Assembly (NCBI RefSeq): GCF_009192945.1
Contig: NZ_NSET01000021.1
Location: 62,001 to 126,000, forward strand
Length of the DNA: 64,000 bases
Source: Xanthomonas maliensis
GTDB taxonomy: Bacteria; Pseudomonadota; Gammaproteobacteria; Xanthomonadales; Xanthomonadaceae
Direction of reading: 5' to 3'
Below the pieces are notes generated by a model. It was not told the DNA's origin. It saw only the letters and a program-made list of their open reading frames with translations, and did no database searches. Within the stretch, counting starts at the first letter, position 1. Each line of letters starts with the position of its first letter. Below, piece after piece: positions 60,266-64,000 of the stretch. The translations under genes and the position numbers were made by a program.

Positions 60266-60914
60266 CTACCAGGCGAGGCGCCGATGGCGAACGCGGCCGC
60301 GCGCGCGACGCACACCGCGTGATCGACGGAGCGTCGATGTTTGCTCGGTGATCGCCGCGAGCCGGTTGCGGCGCGGCGGTCCGCACGCTCCCCAGTGATG
60401 GCGGGTGCATCGGCGCCACCGCTCTGCCAGAGCGATCACCGGCTCGGGAATGCACTTGTACGGCAACAACGGTTGTCCGTCGTGGCTGAGATACGCCTTG
60501 GTTGCGGTCATGGTGGTGCGGTCGGAGGCCACGGTGGAGATCCGCGTGGACGTTGGCGTGCCGTGGTCCACCCGTTGCATGACCAGCGTGTTCGGTGCCG
60601 GCATCCGCACGGTCGTCACGTTGGCGTCGTCGTTGCCAGTCATCGGTGTGGGCGTCCCATCCAGGGGTGGCGTGGCATCGGCGCTCATCACTTCGCCGTC
60701 CTGAAAGACGATCTCTGCGTGCGAATGCCACTTGTCGCTGCCGGCGCGCGTGAACTCCAACGTGACCTGCTTGGGGCGCTCGACGGCTGGATGGTCAGGC
60801 CGGCGGTCTGCAGCGGCCAGCGCCCTTCCAGCGGCGAGGAGGACGTCCCGACGGCAAACGCAGGAAAGCCTGCAGCGCAAGCGCTGCAACAAACAGCGAC
60901 GAGAGCGACGTCAT
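60266..60914 (-). pseudogene. Frameshifted gene for an exported hypothetical protein
   Basis: Coding character jumps between frames: MTSLSSLFVAALALQAF from ATG 60914, then AAGFPAFAVGTSSSPLEGRW and PLQTAGLTIQP in a second frame, then PKQVTLEFTRAGSDKWHSHA and EIVFQDGEVMSADATPP onward in a third frame to about 60390. Read together this is a signal peptide plus a compact secreted domain. At least two shifts are needed, so it is probably a pseudogene; sequencing error is the alternative. The family is not recognised. Confidence 0.55.
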
Positions 60915-61236
60915 ACCACCTCCGGGGCGAGGGACGATGGGAGGCGACACGCAGGTGCAGCAGCCAACGCATAAGCACCAGGCGCCACCGGCTTGCGGCG
61001 TTGCTCCGCAGACCACGACAGCACGGCACACCGCATCCGCACGCCGCACATCAGCGACCGCACCCGGCACGGGGCATCCACGTCGATCAACGGCCCACCC
61101 GTTGCATTTTTTGCAGCACGACCGCGCGAAAAAACTCGTTGATGGCGACAGTGGCGTCTCCCTATAGTCGAGCCATCCCCTGCCGCCCGCGTCCGGACTG
61201 TCGTCGATGTCTCGCGGGCCATGATCGGTCTTGTCG
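60915..61236. other. 322-base gap holding the allC promoter
   Basis: No gene is seen. The right half contains the shared LysR box and promoter described at 61100-61168. Confidence 0.6.
61100..61168 (+). promoter_or_regulatory. Promoter and LysR box of the allC operon
   Basis: CGTTGCATTTTTTGCA at 61100-61115 is identical to 46727-46742. It is followed by -35 TTGATG (61139-61144) and -10 TATAGT (61163-61168) with an 18-base spacer; both promoters also carry an A-run near the same offset. Very likely controlled by the LysR regulator at 45791-46708. Confidence 0.7.
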
Positions 61237-62526
61237 ATGCCTGTCGCCATCCAGTCCTGCCCCACTGCCGGCGACGCCGCCCTGACCGCTGGCGCACGCG
61301 CGGTCGCGCGTTGCGTGAGCTTGGGCGTGGCGCCGTATAGCGATAGTGCGCGCGGGCTGTTTCGCGGCTGGCTCAGTCCCGGCCATCGCGCCACCGTCCG
61401 CCAGGTCGGCGAGTGGATGGAAGGTGCCGGCATGCAGGTCCGCCTCGATCCGCTGGGCACCTTGATTGGCCGTTACGAGGGCGCCCAGCCAGGCGCACCG
61501 GCCCTGCTGCTCGGCAGCCATCTGGATAGCGTGCGCGACGCCGGCTATTACGATGGGCCGCTGGGAGTGATGCTGGCGATCGAGTGCGTGGCCGCCCTGC
61601 ATGCGCAGGATCGACGCCTGCCGTTCGCGCTGGAGGTGCTCGGGTTCGGCGACGAGGAAGGCTCGCGCTTTCCGGCTTCGATGTTCGGTAGTCGCGCGGT
61701 CGCGGGCACCCTGGCGCCAACCGCGCTGGAGGCGATCTGCGACAGCGAAGGCATCAGCGTGCCGCAGGCGCTGGCCGCCTGGGGTCTGGATGCCGCGCGC
61801 TTGGGCGAGGCCGCACGGCGACCGCATGAGGTCATCGGCTATCTGGAGACGCATATCGAGCAGGGACCGGTGCTGGAGGCGGCAGCGCTGCCGGTCGGCG
61901 TCGTCACCGGCATCGCCGCACAGCTGCGCCTGCAGGTCCGCGTGCACGGCCGGGCCGGCCATGCCGGGACCTGCCCGATGCACTTGCGCCAGGACGCGCT
62001 GGCTGCGGCCGCCGAAGGCGTGCTTGCCGCCGAAGCGGTGGCACGTGCGGGCAGCGACGATCTGGTCGCCACCGTCGGCCGACTGGCGCTGCGCCCGGGA
62101 GCGACCAATGTGGTGCCCGGCTGGGTGGAGTTCTCGCTGGACGTGCGCGCGGCCAGCGCCGATGTCCGCGATGCTGCCGCCACGCAGATCCAGCAGCGCC
62201 TGCAGGCCATTGCCGACGCCCGTGGCGTGGGTGTCGAAGTGCAGACCGTGCAGGCGCTGCCGGCCAGTCCCTGCGCACCGGCCCTGGTGGCACAGGTGGA
62301 GGCCGCGGTGCGCGCGCAGGGACTGCCGGTACGTCGGCTGGTCTCCGGTGCCGGCCACGATGCGATGGTGATGTCCGCACTGTGCCCGACGGCGATGCTG
62401 TTCGTGCGCTGCGCCGGTGGCATCAGCCACCATCCGGACGAACATGTCGACCCGGCCGATGCCGAGGTCGCGTTGGCGGTCATGCGCCACTTCATCGATC
62501 ACCTGGGAGCGTCTCTTGTCACCTGA
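61237..62526 (+). CDS. allC: Allantoate amidohydrolase AllC (M20 family)
   Basis: 429-residue zinc hydrolase: LLLGSHLDSVRDAGYYDGPLGVMLAIE (metal His and Asp), GFGDEEGSRFP (Glu pair), ETHIEQGPVLE, RAGHAGTCPMHLRQDA in the dimer domain and SGAGHDAMVMS followed by GGISHHPDEH. It converts allantoate to ureidoglycine (or beyond) with release of ammonia and CO2. N-carbamoyl-amino-acid hydrolases look similar, but the following pucG and puuE decide for allantoate. ATG 61237 is preferred over TTG 61231. Confidence 0.9.
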   Translation: MPVAIQSCPTAGDAALTAGARAVARCVSLGVAPYSDSARGLFRGWLSPGHRATVRQVGEWMEGAGMQVRLDPLGTLIGRYEGAQPGAPALLLGSHLDSVRDAGYYDGPLGVMLAIECVAALHAQDRRLPFALEVLGFGDEEGSRFPASMFGSRAVAGTLAPTALEAICDSEGISVPQALAAWGLDAARLGEAARRPHEVIGYLETHIEQGPVLEAAALPVGVVTGIAAQLRLQVRVHGRAGHAGTCPMHLRQDALAAAAEGVLAAEAVARAGSDDLVATVGRLALRPGATNVVPGWVEFSLDVRAASADVRDAAATQIQQRLQAIADARGVGVEVQTVQALPASPCAPALVAQVEAAVRAQGLPVRRLVSGAGHDAMVMSALCPTAMLFVRCAGGISHHPDEHVDPADAEVALAVMRHFIDHLGASLVT

Positions 62527-63772
62527 TCTGCGGCATCTGCATACCTTTGGCGAACTCGATCCACCGCAACGGTTGCTGATGGGGCCGGGTCCTGTCAACG
62601 CCCATCCGCGGGTGCTGCGCGCGATGGCGGCCGACCTGCTCGGCCAATTCGATCCGGAAATGACCGCCTACATGAACGAGGTGATGGCGTTGTACCGGCC
62701 GCTCTTCGGCACCGAGAACCGCTGGACCTTTATGGTCGATGGCACCGCCCGCGCCGGCATCGAGGCGGCGCTGGTGTCGCTGGTGCGCCCGGGCGACCGC
62801 GTGCTGGTGATCAACTTCGGCCGCTTCGGCCTGTTGCTCACCGAAATCCTGCAGCGCATCGGTGCAGAGGTGCAGAGCGTCGACGCGCCCTGGGGCGAGG
62901 TGGTGCCGCAGGCGGCGATCGCCGATGCGATCGAACGGGTCGCGCCCAGCGTGGTCGCCACCGTGCATGGCGATACATCCACCACCATGGCGCAACCGCT
63001 CGATGGCCTGGGTGCGCTGTGTCGTGCAGCCGGCGCGCTGAGTTACGTCGATGCCACCGCCACCCTCGGCGGCATGGAGATCGCCAGCGACCGCTGGGAC
63101 GTGGACGTGGTCACCGGCGGCCTGCAGAAGTGCCTGGGTGGGCCATCCGGCTCGGCGCCGATCACGGTCTCCGCGCAGGCGGCCGAGGCGATCTTCGCGC
63201 GGCGCCATGTCGAGCGCGGTATCGCCCGTGCCGATATCGCCGATGGCAGCGGCCTGCGCATCGGCTCGAACTATTTCGATCTGGCGATGATCATGGATTA
63301 CTGGTCGGACAAGCGCCTGAATCACCATACCGAGGCCACCAGCATGTTGTACGCCGCCCGCGAGTGCGCGCGTGTCGCGTTGCAGGAAGGCCTGCCGACG
63401 CGTTTCGCCCGTCATGCCGCCGCCGGCCGCGCGGTGGTGGCCGGCGTGCGTGCACTGGGGCTGCAGGTCTTCGGCGACGATGCGCAACGCATGCACAACG
63501 TCACCGGCGTGGTGATCCCGGCCGGCATCGATGGCGAGGCCGTGCGGCGGCGCATGCGCGAGGATTTCGAGATCGAGATCGGCACCGCGTTCGGGCCGCT
63601 GCAGGGGCGCATCTGGCGCATCGGTGCGATGGGCTACAACGCGATGAAGCACAAGGTGCTGCTCACCCTGGCCGCACTGGAAGCGGTGCTGCGCGCCGAG
63701 GGCCACGTCTGCACCCCGGGGCTGGCCGTGGACGCCGCGCTGGCCGCCTGGCACATGGAGCCGGTGACATGA
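62516..63772 (+). CDS. pucG: (S)-Ureidoglycine-glyoxylate aminotransferase PucG
   Basis: 418-residue class V PLP aminotransferase: LLMGPGPVNAHPRVLRAM at the N-terminus, VHGDTSTTMAQPLDGLG, SYVDATATLGGMEI and the PLP lysine Lys205 in TGGLQKCLGGPSG. It transfers the amino group of ureidoglycine to glyoxylate. The start is TTG 62516 with GGGAG 6 bases upstream, overlapping allC by 11 bases; no ATG fits the homologous N-terminus. The stop overlaps the puuE ATG (ATGA), showing a coupled operon. Confidence 0.9.
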   Translation: MSPDLRHLHTFGELDPPQRLLMGPGPVNAHPRVLRAMAADLLGQFDPEMTAYMNEVMALYRPLFGTENRWTFMVDGTARAGIEAALVSLVRPGDRVLVINFGRFGLLLTEILQRIGAEVQSVDAPWGEVVPQAAIADAIERVAPSVVATVHGDTSTTMAQPLDGLGALCRAAGALSYVDATATLGGMEIASDRWDVDVVTGGLQKCLGGPSGSAPITVSAQAAEAIFARRHVERGIARADIADGSGLRIGSNYFDLAMIMDYWSDKRLNHHTEATSMLYAARECARVALQEGLPTRFARHAAAGRAVVAGVRALGLQVFGDDAQRMHNVTGVVIPAGIDGEAVRRRMREDFEIEIGTAFGPLQGRIWRIGAMGYNAMKHKVLLTLAALEAVLRAEGHVCTPGLAVDAALAAWHMEPVT

Positions 63773-64000
63773 GCGCGGCGCGCGACCTGGTCGGCTACGG
63801 CGCCACTCCACCGCCCGCGCAGTGGCCTGGCGGTGCGCGCATCGCCGTGCAGTTCGTCGTCAACTACGAAGAAGGCGCGGAAAACTGCGTGCTCAATGGC
63901 GATGCCGGCTCCGAAGCATTCCTGTCGGACATGGTCGGCGCGCAATCGCATCCGGCGCGCGCCATGGCGATGGAAAGCCTGTACGAATACGGCAGCCGTG
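63769..64000 (+). CDS. puuE: Allantoinase PuuE (partial, C-terminus beyond window)
   Basis: The first 77 residues run off the right edge: LVGYGATPPPAQWPGGARIAVQFVVNYEEGAENCVLNGD is the characteristic N-terminus of the PuuE polysaccharide-deacetylase-like allantoinases, with the NYEEG segment. It hydrolyses allantoin to allantoate, the AllC substrate. Start ATG 63769 overlaps the pucG stop by 4 bases. Confidence 0.92.
   Translation, partial: MSAARDLVGYGATPPPAQWPGGARIAVQFVVNYEEGAENCVLNGDAGSEAFLSDMVGAQSHPARAMAMESLYEYGSR

Overview
The window is high-GC proteobacterial DNA that I read as a Xanthomonas (Lysobacteraceae) chromosome. The reasons are the style and order of the pca, van, glp and pob genes, an HD-GYP phosphodiesterase of the DUF3391 type, a DUF4785 secreted protein, a Pho-box OprO-type porin, and frequent TTG/GTG starts. 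I found no rRNA, tRNA, CRISPR array, insertion sequence or prophage. This genus assignment comes from gene content and is an inference.

Left part (1-24000): catabolism of lignin-derived and aromatic compounds, wrapped around a glycerol regulon. A compact minus-strand operon pcaI-pcaJ-pcaF-pcaH-pcaG-pcaB-pcaD (pcaD cut by the window edge) takes protocatechuate to succinyl-CoA and acetyl-CoA. Divergent vanA-vanR-vanB demethylates vanillate to protocatechuate. Then come glpR and glpD-glpF-glpK. After a small secreted NTF2-like protein come pobA/pobR (4-hydroxybenzoate to protocatechuate), an aryl-aldehyde dehydrogenase, a coniferyl-alcohol dehydrogenase (calA), a MarR regulator, an HD-GYP protein and an aromatic-acid MFS transporter. 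Together these form a funnel from coniferyl alcohol, vanillin, vanillate and 4-hydroxybenzoate into the beta-ketoadipate pathway.

Middle part (24400-45700): mostly housekeeping and accessory genes. These are a gamma-carbonic anhydrase, a 5'-truncated DUF2167 gene, a zinc/iron-cluster-type small protein, a Tat-exported GH5 glycoside hydrolase, ilvD, two small hypothetical genes, an HxlR regulator divergent from a QorB-like reductase, a phosphate porin behind a Pho box, kdgT, a DUF4785 protein, purU, a beta-hydroxyacid dehydrogenase, an old-yellow-enzyme, a sirtuin, an MFS/LysR divergent pair and tatD. Gene debris lies between them: a frameshifted metE fragment, a cupin remnant and the DUF2167 truncation.

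Right part (45800-64000): a purine-degradation region. A LysR regulator is divergent from a Rieske oxygenase/reductase pair resembling the Klebsiella HpxD/HpxE hypoxanthine-oxidising system. They are followed by an AzgA-type purine permease, an exported adenosine deaminase, a divergent nucleoside hydrolase, an AtzE/HpxY-type amidase and a GGT-family protein resembling HpxW oxamate amidohydrolase. An S9 peptidase, an alpha/beta hydrolase and a broken gene interrupt the block. It resumes with allantoate amidohydrolase, ureidoglycine-glyoxylate aminotransferase and allantoinase (cut by the right edge). The most striking observation is that the Rieske promoter and the allC promoter, 14 kb apart, share an identical 16-base element carrying a perfect T-N11-A dyad, placed equally relative to similar -35/-10 boxes. 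This ties the two halves into one probable LysR regulon.
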